Source: Acanthaster planci | Lineage: Eukaryota; Echinodermata; Asteroidea; Valvatida; Acanthasteridae | Direction: 5' to 3' | DNA length: 64,000 bases | Assembly (NCBI RefSeq): GCF_001949145.1 | Contig: NW_019091422.1 | Location: forward strand, 552,689 to 616,688 | Shown: in pieces, positions 23,181-38,100 of the stretch | How positions within the stretch are numbered: the first letter of the stretch is position 1 | How the letters are laid out: every line of letters begins with the position of its first letter | Translations under genes and position numbers: made by a program | Notes under the pieces: generated by a model | What the model was told of the DNA's origin: nothing | The model's input: the letters and a program-made list of their open reading frames with translations, nothing else | The model's database searches: none

Positions 23181-26100
23181 TTATACAATGCCTCCAGACC
23201 AGCGATGCAAGTAGGAACCCCACTTGTTAGACTCTTTTCCAGCCACTGCAATTTCTTCCCCTAGCATAGAAACGAAATTGGAATACAACAATCCATTAAA
23301 ATTGGCTCTAAACAATCGAATGAGCAGAATTCATTTTGTTCAATTAATACTGACATCAGGGAGAAATGTTTGGGGAATTTTTCCGAAACTGTAAAAAGGT
23401 ACAAAACCTTAAGCGATTCACATGGTGTTTCAGGTTTAAATTTGAATACGATTGAAGATTCAATGCTAGCCAAAATGAACCAAAAAATCCTGTACAAATT
23501 TTACAGGGGATTGGGGAGAAAAATAAGAACAAGAACCCGAAAAATGAAAAAAAAAATTGTGACAAAAACAATAGCTTTCCTGCGAATTGCAGGAAAGCCA
23601 AGAAGTCTGATGAGCTGTACTGACCTTCAAGGGCAGCCGTGATGTCCTGCCGTTCCTTGTCACTCAGCTTGAGCATAGTGGTCAAGACAGGGATCAAGTG
23701 TTGTTTCTCCCCTGGCTGAGCTGGCATCAAGAACTGGAAAGGAGGGGGGGGCGAATTGGTCACTCCGTTAAGACTAAGTTGAGCACTGGTATGGCGTATA
23801 TCTAATACACATCTTGCAACTGGCTAACATAAAATGATCTCCATCTTGTCGGATGTGTGTTTGCTGGGGGCTTGAGCGTCCAGTAATTCACTGTGCGTGG
23901 CCTACGTCTCGACTTGTCATCCAAAGCCTGTGTCCCTCAATGTGATGAGAGTGTCTACCATGCGTCACACTTGCTTCAATGTGCTCAGCAGTTACTCATC
24001 CAAGCGATGCTGTCTGTTCAATAATGCCTGGCGGGCAGTTCACAAGCAATTCGTCCGGTACCCTTGTTTGAAGATAAACCTATTAGTTTTCCCCCTTCCC
24101 AACCCCCAGCCACAGCCTGTCACACCTAAGGTGTGAGGATTACCAATTCTGAAGAGACAAAATCCCCACCCCTGGGACAGCCTTATTATACAACGTACCA
24201 ATAGTAAGGAAAAGGGTGTGAGAAAAAGTCACCATCCTGGGGCTTAAATAATGTGACAAAACTGTAAAATAAGACCCGAGCAACTGAAGAGCATGCCGGT
24301 CAGGAGAAAAAATCAGGAACAATCGAAAAGCACTTAAGCGTGAGAATATGCTAAGGCACTTCTTACGTCAACCCTGTGGGTGAGACTGGAATCCACAGTA
24401 CGTAGAATGTTACCTACACAATGACCGTGTTTGCCGAACCCAATACGAGGCCTAACTGACCTCAGGAACTGCAGAGAGAATTGTGACGTTAGGGAACGCC
24501 TGGCCTACCTTCAGGACGACATTTTTGAGGTATTCCATGTTGGCGATGGCGTTCTCTCTCTCCTGGTTTCTCTCCAACCTTCGGATCTCCTCCTTGAGGA
24601 CCTTGGCCTGCTCTGTCAGTCGCATGATGGTCGCTTCGCTGTCGCTCATGATCTGCAAAAGTAAAACGGCAGTTGTTGCTTATTTAAAAAATGAAATTCA
24701 ATTTACTGAACTCAAAATTTACAAATCGGCTCTGGGAGTAGGGGACTTCATTTGCTAGCAAGAGTTGTCCTGGTGCCCACAAAAAAGACCAAGAGGTTTG
24801 TGCACATTCTGATGAAAGTTACTTGAGTAGAGTCTACACAACACGCATGCAACAACATAGCTGACAACATGTGGAAAATCACCCTCAAGGGGTTCATCAG
24901 TAGATACCAGAAGTGTGCAAACATAAACCAGAGGTAAGTTGAGAATTACCTCAACGTTAACAAAGTTTATGGGGTTTTTGATGGGTACCTGGAGGTAAAA
25001 CCTCAAGTCAGTCCTTGCCTATTTTATTTGTTCTTCCCTGAGAGAATTCTTCCCCTCGAGAGTTCTGGCAAAGAGTACATACGCCTCTCGAATCCCCCGA
25101 GGCAACAGCGGTTCCCCCCTCCCACCCACCTCGCTGAAGTGGTCCAACTTCTTGCGGGCAGTGGTCAGCTCTGCCCTCAGCTGATCTTCCTCGGCCGTTG
25201 AGCCAATGAGGCTGACAACGCTGGGGGGCGACTCCACCAGCGACGACTCGCTGAGGAGTTGGGCCAAGGGCACCATGGGAGGGTTGCTAGTCGTAGGTGA
25301 CAGACGCTGCTTGGTGGCGCTAGGCTCACCGTCTGTGTATTCCATACCCTGAAATGTCGGGGGGAAGGGGGCAGGAAACAAAACTGGATTAGAGTTTGAC
25401 AAGATTGACTCCAAGGGCATTCAGAGCACCAGCAATCTCAACATTTTCAAACTACATTAAATTTAAAATTCTCCGATCAAGAACGGAAGACGACGTTGTC
25501 ACAGTGAAAAAAAAAAAGAAAGAAAAATGTAAAAAAAAGAAAGAAAAATGTTCATGTAATCTACAGTGCTTTCCCTTCTTCATAATCCCAAAACTGTGCT
25601 ATATAAACCAGCATCCTCTAACACCAACCGCTGACCTCCAACCTGACCCCTGACCCTTAACCCCTGATCCTCACCAATTTCCCCCCCCCCAACACACATC
25701 TCAGCCCCTTGACCTCTATCCTCTGTCTCTTGACCCCCGACCCCCCCCCCAACCTCACCTCGCCTTGTTCTCTCTCCTCCAGCGTGGGTCTAGCGGGCCC
25801 CAGATCTGGCAAGTTCTCCTTGCTGTCGGCGGCTATCCTGGCGGCCGGCGCCTGCCCGCGCTGCTGCAGCAGCGGTTGCTGTGGCTGCTGCAGCTGCTGC
25901 TGGTATGCCTGCTGCTGCTCCTTCTGCAGGCGAAACAGCTGGTTCTCCGTCATCTCCAGTTGGTGCTGCAGCGAGTGCAGGCTGTGGTGGTGGTCGTCCT
26001 GCAGCTGTCGCATCTGCGTCTGCACGGGCAAGAAATCAACAACTCGGTCAAACGGCATTACTAACAACCCCCAGGAACCTGCAGCATCAGAGTGACTGCA

Positions 26101-29100
26101 GTTTTTACAATCTCGTTTGCGGTCGAGTTTGCACCTCCACTCGGGGCAGAAATGGTAAGGTGTCTGTGATGGCTTGTGTGTCACAACATCGGACTACAGT
26201 GATGGCGGTTGACCCATTTCTTCACTACAGCTGGAAAACATGTCCCCCATTCACCTTGAAAGTGTTGGTGAGCACCTCGTTCTGGGCCGTGAGCTCCCGG
26301 ATTGCCTCCCGGTGCTCGATGTTACTAGACTGACTCTCAATGCGGAGCTTCTCCATCCTGAAATGTGAAAACAGGGGAACCAATCTCTTTGTCCAAGTGG
26401 TCACTCGACTGATTTATACTGAGAGGACAACTCTGTTGAAAATATATATGTTGGCCTAGGAGAGTTTTATTAAGCATGTCTAGTCCCCTGTGTGCTAGTA
26501 GTATTAATACATGTATTAAGGAAGTGCCTTCACTTGGCATTCCAGTGAGCTGCACAGCGCCCTCAATGAATCACGTGCACAGCCAATGCCAAACAACCCC
26601 TCCATTGCCATCATATAATTAATGCAAATCTGACCTTAACTTCCGACTATCAAGTAATGTGGGTTATTGCTACTGGTTGAAAGGCAAACGCAGGTGTCCT
26701 TAATTGGAATGATGGGGCGGGGGGAATCTACCAGTTTTGTCGCCAACTTTGCCTAGATCAAGGCCAGGCTAGTGGTTCTCGGGTCTCACAGCCTGGGGAG
26801 GAGGTCAGGAACACAACGGAGGTTTGAACATCTCCAGTATTTTATACATGAGCCTGAGATCAGTGATCTACTGCGTCTTACTTTTCCCTCCAAGCCGACT
26901 CCTTGTTCTGGCTGTCCAACACCATGTCACTGTGTCGCTGTAGCAGCCGGTCGTGCTCGTCTTGCAGGAGTTCCAGCTCTGTCGTCACAGCTCTCAGCTC
27001 ATCCCTAGCAAGCACAGCCAAAAGATCCATGAAATAAACACCCCATCAAAAGGTCTTGGCCATGGCTGGTGACAATACATGTGCCTATAAAAGCCGCTAG
27101 TTAATGGCTGCGTCCAATGGACACTTGTTTTGGTGTCAGCCATGGCCAAGACCTTAGTAACTTTCCCCCATGGATCTTGCCTGTAAGTTAACAAGTCCAA
27201 CTTGTAAGTTACATCTCACTCTGAAATTTTCACGGAAGGGTATCTTCCTTGGAGAACTCAAACCTACAAACCTGGTTTCTTGTATCTTGGTCTTGAGTTG
27301 CCTGTTCAACTTCTCCAGGTGGTCCTTCTCCTGCATCTCCGTTTCCATGTCGACGTGTGAGCTGTCTCGGGTCTTCTGCTGCTTCAGAACGCTGTGAACT
27401 CTGACCTGTAGGTCAAAGGTAAACTTTTACCCACTAGACAAAGAAACAAACTTGGAGCCACTTTCAAATAGGAATTATCAAAGTGTAATAAGAGCATTTT
27501 CCTCCTAATTGTCAGAAAAACGGAACACTCCTCGTCTTTGTGGTTTGTTCGACTGATAAACTGTGATGGCGACATTGACACTTGTTTTCGAGAACAAGAT
27601 TCCTTACCTTGTAACTCTCAAACTCCTCCTGTGTGCTGACCAGTTCGCTTCTTGCCAGTTCAAGATCTTCCTGTAGGGTTCTGCTCTTCTGCTCCAACCC
27701 TCGGACAGTCCGGAGGTTGGCGTCGCTCGCCGCACGTAGCTGAGACCAACAAAATTGGACAAAAAATTGACCTCTCTGTTTTAATCATGCTGTTCATGCA
27801 CCATCTAAAAAAAATTGGAACATGCATCTATTGTGTTGCATCAGAGGATTCAAGCAGAATTTAAAGAATCGGGTCTTTGATATTTTGGCCAGAAAAATGA
27901 GTGTTCATGGTGAATTCAAGCCGAGACACTAAACTGAACACTTCAAACCTAACATAGATGACGATCAGACTGTGTTTTTAATGTCCATAAACACTCTAAC
28001 CTTATCTAGCACACAAACTGAAGGATAAAGTCTGGCAACTCATGTCTTTAACTAATGAAGTGCTAACTAAACGTTTTGAGATCCCGACTTCAACTGGCCA
28101 CTTCAAGAAATTGATGACATGGAAAAGCAGCATTAATTCTGGCTCTCTCTGGAGACGCACCTGGTCCTGGAGTTTTTGCTTCTCGCTTGCCATGACTGAC
28201 AGGTCCACTTTGAGGGCCTCGGCCTGCTGGGTCAGTCGCTCCAACTGACCGTGAAGAGCTGCCTCAGTAGACCGCTGGTCACCTTCCTGCACAATCAGAA
28301 GACAGGCGAGGTTTAGAGGTTAAAGGTTGAGACTCCGTACAGCAACTGCAACAAATTTTCAAAATGAGTCAGGTTCTTACGTTTGATCTATCATGTGATA
28401 ATATCTGGAATATATTTGTTGTTTCTGCTATATGTCGGAAAAATAAGACAGAATTTAAATCCCGGCCTAGAAACCTACAACTGGTCAAATATAAAAAACC
28501 TATTAACAGAATCAACCAAACCAAGGAATTCTTTCATGGCACATCTAGTTGAGGGAAAGGCCTGTTTAATACAGGGAGATCCCTTTATTACCAAACCTTC
28601 CTTTTCAGATCTTACTTTGAGTCAGGAATACCTTGAGGGGTTACTCTGCTAAGGTAGGGGCACGGGAGAGAAGGTGGCGACTTACAGCCTTCTTGGAGTC
28701 CGCTAGGTCTTTCTTGGTCTTCATCAGCATGGCCTTGAGTTTGTTCCCCCGCTCGTCTGCCTGAGCGCGCTGGTTATCGGACGCATCTAGGAGAATATGG
28801 CCAAAGGCTTCAATGTGAATCATTCCCTTGCACTCCTGTTTTGTACTGACTCCGTGCGTGACTATGTGACCAGCAAGCACAACAAAATAGGTTTTGCTGC
28901 ACGCACGCAGGTGCTACTGCCTACGAGCGTCCAAGACTCAAGGCAATATGTACATTCTGTTAAAAATTCTGTCACACATTTTGTGCACATTCCGTCGAAA
29001 ACTGGTTGCACGTTTGTGCACATTCAGTTGAAAACCTGTCGCACATTTATGCACATTCAGTTGAAACTAGTTGCAACATACCATTGGAAATTGGTTTTTC

Positions 29101-32100
29101 ATTTATGCCCGTACAGTTAAAAACTAGCCTTGCATTTGCACACATTCAGTTCAAAATATGTCGCCGTGAACAGGCCACAGACCTATCTCCTTCTGCATGG
29201 CTTCAATACGTTTCTGGAGTCTCTCAATTTCCGCTTGGTAGTCGGCGATGCAGTCATCTTTGTCCTGGATGGTCTGGTTGAGGTTGGCGACAGTCTTCTC
29301 ATAGTCGGCAATCTCCAGGTCCATCAGGTTGCTCTGGCTGGCTTCCTGTTGGGGAGGTGTAACAAGGACAGGAAGTTGGGACAAAAGTTTCTATGTAGTC
29401 CATAAACACGCTCTTGCTGTAGGCCTGTGCCTATCTTGTGCAGCAAACAACATCGATCCTTGTTCGTAATTGGGTGGACAGAAAAAAAGCCTTGAACTAT
29501 TTCAAACTATCATTTGAAACCCACAAAAGTACCGTCCAGAAAATGACCCCTCTCGAAGTTCCCAATCTACACTTGGACCCAGGTTACGCCCTGGTTTAGA
29601 CACACTGGAACTGCGACTTTCCTGGGTGAGTGAACGAGGCGAAGACTCACCTTGAGAGCGGCCTCCAGCTGTCTTGTAGTCGTGTCAAAGTCCTCCTTTT
29701 GTTTTCCAGCATTGTGTTCAAACTCTTTGATCAACTCAAGGGCCTGTTGAGACAAAATAAAGGAAAATGCATTACTTCGATCACCTGAACAGGCAAAGTT
29801 GTTGAAATGCAAGTCGGACAGACATACAAACCAAATTGATTGAGTAAATATACATTTTTTTTTTCACAGGTAAAATTGCTTGTTGACGGCACAACCGCTA
29901 CGGTATTCTTTCAGTAAAGTAGACGACCATGCAAAGGTGCGCAGTCACGTCATCATCCACATAGGGCGTTGTACATGTACTTACCATGCACTTAGGGTTT
30001 TCTTAAAGAGGGAATGACGGGTCTTGGTCAACTATTATTTTACCCCCGAGTTTTTATCTTTCTTCCGATCAAGATTGACTAAATTCAGACGAATACACAC
30101 AATTTGGTAGATTCAATTTCCACATCAAATTTGAATAAACTTGCAAAAATAAAGGGAAGGATAGCCCTACCTCGGCCAGTTCCTTCATCTTCTGTTCCTT
30201 CTCCTGCCTTTCCTTATTTCGTTCATCCTCTGTGGCCGATAGCTTGCCCTTCAGTTCCGACACGCTCCGTTCCAGCATGTGGATCTCCTTGACAGCATGG
30301 TCACATGACCTCGCCAGCTCCTCCTTGGCTACTTTGGTCTGTGCACACTCCGTCGACAGATTCTGAAGAAAAAAAATTTGATATTTCTAGTTTCAATACC
30401 AAAGTACATCGGCTATGTGAAGTAAGTTTATCAACATGTCCACAAACTAACACTTCAGGTTTTTTTTGTCCAGGATATGCCTTTTCAAAAATACATTTTT
30501 GAAAAATATATCAATTCCAGTGTTCTAGCTATGACCATTTTAGTGCCTGGTAAATTTTTGGATTACCAAGCGTAGCGAGCCCAGTGAGCGGAGCTCTCGC
30601 AGCCCATAGTTGGGTTTTTAGGGGAATCCCAAAAGGGACTTCTCCCACGTCATCGTGAAGGCACGTTTACAATAATGTTTTTGCAATCAGTGGCTGATTT
30701 GATAAGAAGAAAATGAGAAATATTGTTCTAAGGTCTTTCCTTACTTGTTTAAAATGACAAAATAGTGCAAAACTCTGACTTTGTAGGCTTGAAATATGAT
30801 CCAATTGGTACATTTTCAACAATATTTCAGTTAATTTTTTGGAAAATTCGTGCTGGGCGGCACAGCTAATTTGAACCCAAGAGCCAGGCAGAAATTTACC
30901 GTACCGGGTGGTGCCGCCTGGCGCCACCCACCATGGCTAGAACACTGATCTTTTCCAATATATTCCAAAAGAGAAAATAATTTACCCTCAAATCTTCAGA
31001 AGTTTCGTTCAGCTTCTTCTGCAGTTCACGACACCTAGAAGAGTCAGCAAACAGGCACGTCAAAATTTGTCACAAAATTATAAGCTTCGCACTGACACAA
31101 ACACAAAAGTAAAGAAGAACTTTGAGAACTCCTTTACAGTCAGTGGCAAGAAAATTCAAAATCAACAACCCAAACCTTTGAATTGCAGACTTCTGTTGCA
31201 ACCACTAGTTTTATTGTGATTAATTTCACGTTTTCAACCGGTTTTCAGAACATATTGAAAACCCTCTGCCTAATATTCATAACTGCATGCTCCCTAATTT
31301 TGAAATACCTCGGAATGATTTGGGCATTTTTAGCGTGTGCGCACTCACAATTCTTTCTCAGCATCCAGAGAATCTTGTAACTTCTCATATTCCACATGTA
31401 AGCTCTGTAAAAAGAAAAAAAGATCAGATTGTTTGGTCTGGACCCGTTCCACTTTCCAAAGTGTATAAAGGTACACCAACCCCCCCCCCCAAAAAAAGAG
31501 TTCTGCACTGGATGTCAATGTTTGTCATACGTTTAAAAAGTGTACAGGGTGTTCCAGCATGTGTCTTGCACGCTCGTAAAAACTGTTGGAAAATGGAAGA
31601 CCCCTGGATATCAAGCCTCGTCTTAGAAGTAACAGTGAATGGGCTGAATAATCCTGTATTCTTCAAAATGCAACAAAACCAAATTTTGGATTATAAACGG
31701 TTTAGGAAGCAATCTTGGGCCATTCCGCGTCCTACCCTGTCGCGTAACTATTAAGGGGGGCATCGAGGGGGCCATAGGGGGACACGCCCCTCTCCTAAGA
31801 CCTGTCCTTCCAATGTGCCCTCCCTAGGACAAACTCTGTCTATAATCTGCCTTTATCAGTGTTTTGACTGTGACTGAACCCACGGAGTGCCCCCCCCTCC
31901 AGACAACGGCGGCCCACCCCCAAGTGTCCCCCCTACCCTTTGCAAAAAGCAATCTCCGTTTACACCACTGGTCCTACCTGGTAGTTCTCGATGTGTTGCC
32001 TGCTACCGCTGAGCTGCTGGTTCAGGGATTCCAACTTCTTGGACAGCTGCTCTTTCTCCGCTGTTGCACGGCTCAGCTCCTCAGTCTGAGAACTCACCTA

Positions 32101-35100
32101 CAATGAACGCACATACAATGACGAGATCAGAATTTCCAAACTGTGTGTTTATATGGATTTCAATCTGGGGTATTTCTTAACCATGTTTTATGGCTCTTTA
32201 AGTATTTTTCAAGATGTATTTTTTTGTTTTTGCGTTGGGGAGATGTTAATTTAGATAACAGGTTTTTTAGTATTTTGCGCGAGTCGACATACATTTGGCT
32301 TCAAATACTTTTAAAGTCTTCCTTTTTGTGAAAGAAAAATTTTTTGCACGTTTTTGAAATTTCCCATAGACAGTGGATATTCTTAGCAGATCGCCATCCT
32401 TAGGAGGAACCATTTATTTTGGGGACAGACACAAGCAAACTCAAACGCAACCTGCCCTTTCGGTCAAAGCACTGCTGTGTTGGGATGGATTTCTCCAACT
32501 ACCTGTTTCTTTGCCTGTTCCAGATCCTTCTTCACTTTCATCACCAGAGATCTCAACTTCTGTGCTTTCTCCTCACTGTCTTTGAGCTGTTTCCCCTTGG
32601 CGTCTGCAAAAAAAAAAAAGACACCTTCTGCCATGCACAAATCAAAAAAACGACACCTGCCGGCTATAATGGTCTCCTCGGGCAAAGACGAAACAGAACT
32701 TCACGTTTGTCTTTCTTCACTTTCAACAGGGATCTCAACTTCCGCACTTGCTCTTCGCTCATGCTGTGAGTGCATCTTCTTTTACAAAGAATTATTCCGA
32801 AAACTCAAACACGGGGGAGACGACGGTATAAAACACTTATTTCAATAGAAATCATCCTCTTGCTTACATACATATGCATGACTGACTGTAACATCTACAA
32901 ATTATGTTGAAGTCCAAAATGTTTTCCAGCAAATGTTATTTAAGGTCAAATGTTTGAAGTTGTAGCGTTATGTAATGTGTCCATTTTCTCACCTAACTGT
33001 TGCTGCAGTGAGCCACCTGCTGGAGAGGCACCTTGGTGAGTTTCTCTTTCTCTTGGACTGTCCTGAGAATTTAGAACATAAAAGAAAAACAGATTCAACA
33101 GAAAGGGTTCTTAGATTGGTACTTTCAACAGACTAAGGAGGTTCTTGAAGTCTCCCTTGGCAGTTCTGCTCCACGGGCAGGTCAACGACATCTGTTCTGT
33201 TCTTCACTCTGTGAAAACTTAACCGGGGTTCCATTTTATAACACAATGCCCAACTTCCAATAAATTATCATGGTGCTGAAAACAACGAAGACAGATCATA
33301 AAATGTTAAATTTCCTGCCAAGTTTAAATTCCATTACCACAGATTTCCAGAGGGAATTGAGTAATTTTTAAATTTGTGCTCAGATCCTTAGGAATCGCCA
33401 ATTTTTAAATAGGGTTTCTAAATTAACCACTGTCCCTCACCTCTCTTGCTCTGGATGTGCTCTCTGAGATGGTTTCTTTTATTCCCGCCTCCTTTAGTTT
33501 CTCGTTCTCTGCCAAAGCCTTCTCCAAGTCCATCTTCAGGTGGCTGACTTCCACTGCCTTCTGGTCAACCTCCACCTGGACCTCCTGCAACTTGCTGATC
33601 AGCTTCTGCCTGGACGCTTCTGTCTCCTGAAGCCTCTCAGTCAATCCCTGCTGGCCCTCGGTGCTGGCGCTCTGCTCAGCCAGTGCAGCCTGCAGGTCGG
33701 TGAAGAGGGACGTCCTCTCCGCTTCCAAGTCCTTCAAGGCCGACTCCAACCCCCGCTTTGTCTCCTCCAGCCTCTCGCAGTCTTCCCTCGCTGTTCTCGC
33801 CTCGCATTCCAAGTCGGCCTTTTCTGCACTCAGGGACTCGTTCCACTTGCTCAACTCTTCGATCTGGCTGGCTCTGCTTCCATCAGATGATGCCAAGGCA
33901 TCGACTGTTTCTGCCAGGCTGTTCTTCTCTTCTTGAAGGGCTTCCACCTGATCCTTCAGACGTTGGACTTTGGTCTGACTGGCTTTCTTCAGCTTCTCAA
34001 AGTTGGCTTTGAAAGCCACTTTGTCTGCCTCTAAAGATTTGATTTTAGCTTCAAGGTCTTGAATCCTAGATTCTGAAGCCTGCTGGGAATTGGACGCATC
34101 TCCTTGCTCTGGGGATTTCTCTTGAGATTCGGACTCGGTCTTTGAAATCAGGTCTTCCTTGACTTGTTGGGTAGCTGCCAGCTCGACTGAGATGCTGTCT
34201 AATTCTGACTGCTTAGCTTCCAGTTCAACCTTCATCTCTTCTCTGATTTGTTGAATCAGCGAATCTTTATGCTGAAGCTCCGAGGCCATCCTTGCGAGAT
34301 CTTCTTCAGTTTTGTTTTGGTTAGCTTCTCCAGTTTCCAACTGCTCCTTGAGTTGTCCTAATTTGTTGTTATGTTCACATTCCTTGGCCTTCAACTCTTC
34401 CTGAAGTTCTTCGTTTTCAAGTTTCACTTTTTCTAGGGCTTCCTCAAGATGGTATAGTGAGGCTTCTGTCTTTCGCAAGCTTTCCAGTTGTTCATAAGCT
34501 TTAAGTTTTTCCCTTTCAAGATCTTGAATGGTAGCTGATTTCTCTTCCATTAGAAGTTTGAAGCTTGCCTCCTGTTCCTGCAGTTGCATGGTCAACTTGC
34601 TTTTTTCAGTGTCGAGATTTTGTAGTGAAAGCTTGAGAGCACTGTCAGATGATTTAGTGGTCTTTCTCAAAGTTTCAAGCTGCTCTAGAATTTCACACTT
34701 CTCTGCTTCCAGTCTCTCGAGATCCTTTTGGAACTGCTCCCGAAGTTCCTCCTGTTCTCTTAAAGAACCCGTCTCTTGTCCAGTTTTCAAGGCTTTCAGT
34801 TGTGTTTCAGCATGTGTGCATTGATTCAAAGCTTCCAGGTGAGCCTCCCTGATGGCCATCAGCTCAGTTTGAAGTTCATCGTGAGTCTGTTGCATGGCTT
34901 CCAACTCTCCTTTCAGATGTGCCACTTTGTTTCCGGCTTCTGATTTCGATTCCAGTTCCTCCAGGGTGGCCTTCAGGCTCTCCTGAGCTGTGACCAGGTC
35001 CTTGTTTAACCTTAGGACCTCCAAATCCAAAGAGAGCTTGGCATCCACTAATGTGTCTCGTTCAGAGCGGACGCTCTGAAGCTGTTCCTGAAGTTCTTCA

Positions 35101-38100
35101 GCAGAGCTCGTCTGGTCATGTTTGACCGCCTCCAGCTCGTCTCTTGCTCTGTCTCTTTCTCTTTCAACTACCTCTAATGCTTTCTTGTTGTTCTCAGCTG
35201 CTACAATAAGCCGTTGGTTTAATGCCTTGGCTTCTTGTTCAGCCTCCGTGAGTTTTTCCTGCATTTTCTGTTCTACATCTTTGCTCCTCTGCATCTGCTT
35301 CAAGATTTCTCCCTCCACTTCTTCCACCTTTATGGCAAGCTGGTCCCTCTCTTTCTTCGAAGTAGCCACATCATTCAGCAGCGACACATTTTCTGATTCC
35401 TTGTCAGTTATTTTGACAGCTAACTGACTCTTCTCTTCCGCCAGATGCCCTATACGTTTGTCAAGTTCTTTACTGCCCTCGAGAAGTTTCTTGTTCTCAG
35501 CCAGGGCTTCGTTAAGATGACCCTTTATCTTCTCTTGATTTTCAGTCGCAACCCCAGCACTCCTCTTCTTCTCTTCCAAATCTTCCACGGCTTCGTCCTT
35601 CTCTCGTCTCAAGCTCTCTAATTCCAATCTTAGATCTTTGAGCTGTGCCTCATAATTTTCAGCTTGATCTTTGAAAGCCTGGCTTTCCTGGACTACTCTA
35701 CCCTTCTCACTGGTCAAGTGATCCACTTGGATTTTCAGCTCGCCGTTAGAATCTTCAGACTCCTGCAGTTTGTGTCTCAGACTCTCCAGCTCCTCCTTGA
35801 GATCGGTCAGCATGGCCTCGACGCTGTCCCTGTCCTGATTAGATAAGCTAAGATTTTCATTTGCTGACTTTAGCTCAGATCTCAGCTTTCCAATTTCAGA
35901 TTTGAGCTCCTCTATCCCTTTGTTAGATTCCTCCTTCTCGGCGACGGCTGCCTTTAATGTCTCCTCCATTTTCAATAACTGGTTGTCCACCTCACTCTGT
36001 CTCTTTGCAGCATCGCCCACATCTATTTCATTTCGTGCAAGTTCCTCTTTAAGCTTAGCCACCTCATTTGCCAGATTGTCTCGGTCTTTCTGAGTCTCGA
36101 GTCTTTCTCTATTGGCCGAATCAATCTCCTCTCTCAGGATTCTTTTGGCTTCCTCATTGGTGGAGATAAGACTGTCTTTGGAGGCCAGGATCTCCTCCTG
36201 AAGGCATTGCAACCTCTGGATCTCCTCTTCCAGAGCCCTCCTGGCCTGTGCCGCTTCCACCGTCCTGTCCGCCTCCTGCTTCTCCGAGACACTGATCTCT
36301 TCGTTGGCAGCTTCCAGTTTGGACTTGAGCTCCTGAATCTCTGTAGCAGAGCCTTCCTGGGACCTCTGCAGTGCTCCCAGCTGGGCAGCCAGCTCGTCTC
36401 TCTCTGATGTGATCTCGGCAAGGGCACTCTGGAGCTGACTGGCATCACTGGCTGTCTCCCGCTGCTGCTGTTTGAAAGCCTGCAGAGAATCCATCACCTG
36501 ATCCCTTGCAGCAGTTAACACTTTGATCTGTTCTTGCAAAGCCTTCAAGAAAACAGAAATTTTACATAAAAAAGGGCAACCCTGAATAAATCAATTAGAA
36601 ACGACTTCATCCAAAGTCAGAATTTTTCGAACTGGTATTTGTTTTCTGATGAATTCAACAAAACAAGGGTTCTTAAACATGGTGCAACATACATGTACAT
36701 CTTCCTTAAAATAAGATTCACAATAATGTATGCCTCAAAGGAAAAATCAAACGCAATAGCTTCAGCGACAAAAGGCGAGCAGTTTAAATCAAATTCATCC
36801 AGGAAAAACCATACAGTCCTTTTAACAAGTGTGAGACACTGACCTCGTTTTCATTTCCCAGAGTGCTTTGCTCTTCCTGCAGACACTGAAACGTGGATGC
36901 CATTGTCTCTTGCTTCATCTGCATGCATTCCAGCTGCTCTGACAGCTCCTAGAAATTATTCCAGAAAATAACGGTCAGAATAAAACTTCTGTATATAATG
37001 TTTGCCGGAATCTCCTAACGGCCACAGCTGTCATCAGGAAGAACGATTTGTGATGAAAATTTAAAGACGTAATGTTGTGCCAAATGGGTTTTACCTTGTT
37101 TTTGGAGGAGGCCTTGCTTAAATCTTCCTTCAGATGGGCAACTTCTTTTAATAAATCCCCCTTCTCTGTTGTAACTTTGTTCAGAGCGTCCTCAAGATTC
37201 TGTGGACGACAAATTTTCATTGTGTGAAAACTATTTGAAAGTTCAATGGAAGAGAAAGAGATACATGTAGAAGGCCAATGGGTTTGCCAAGAGGGTGTGG
37301 TTTCTGGATATGGCAAAGGCGTGGTGTGCCATTCTACCGCACTGGATCCATCAGCAAACTCCTACTTTGGCTACAGGAAGCCACCAAGCCTCCTTTAGAG
37401 TCATTACCAAAGATGATCACACGGATATCTGATCTGGGAGTGATTGTAAGGTGTGATCATTTCGAGTGTCTGTTAGGCGTGGTTAAGTGTGGCTTTAAAA
37501 CCACAGGTTTAACAGCAAGGAGTTTCTGGGTGTGGTCCAAGGGTGTGGTTCCAGGGCGTGGCTAGCTGCAGGCACGGGTTACCTTGTGAGTCTCGGCGGT
37601 CTGCTCCTGCTGTTGCTGTACAGTGTTGTAAGCTCTCAACATTCCCTCCCGTTCCTCCTTCATCTCGGCCAGCTCAGCCTCGGCCATCTTGAGTCTTGCC
37701 TCCAGCTCCTCCGTTGCATGGGCAGCGCCGCGCTTCTCGCCAGGCTCCACCTTCTCCTTGGCCTCCTTTGTGAGTTCTGGAGATAACAGAATAGTGCCCT
37801 CAATCGTGTCAAATAAGGATGTGCCACGGTCAAGAAGTATCCGTAAGATTGAAACTCAGGCATTGTTAGCATAGTCACTTTCTACTCAGCGCTAGGTCAA
37901 AGAGCTTCAGAAAAATTGTTTGGAAATTCTCCAAAAATCAAGACATAATTTGTTACATTTTGTTTAATCTTATGAGGATAAGAAGTTTATTTAGTTTGCA
38001 AATTATGAAATATCATTTTCTGAATTTCCTTTTAAGTAGTAATTACAACTTTTTTGGCACATTTGGCATTTAATTGGACTTGTTGAAAATACAAGTTAAA

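Noticed and set aside
33540-36407. Several plus-strand open frames antisense to the large GCC2 exon
   Set aside because: They are frame shadows of a strongly biased coiled-coil exon and have no splice logic or homology of their own.
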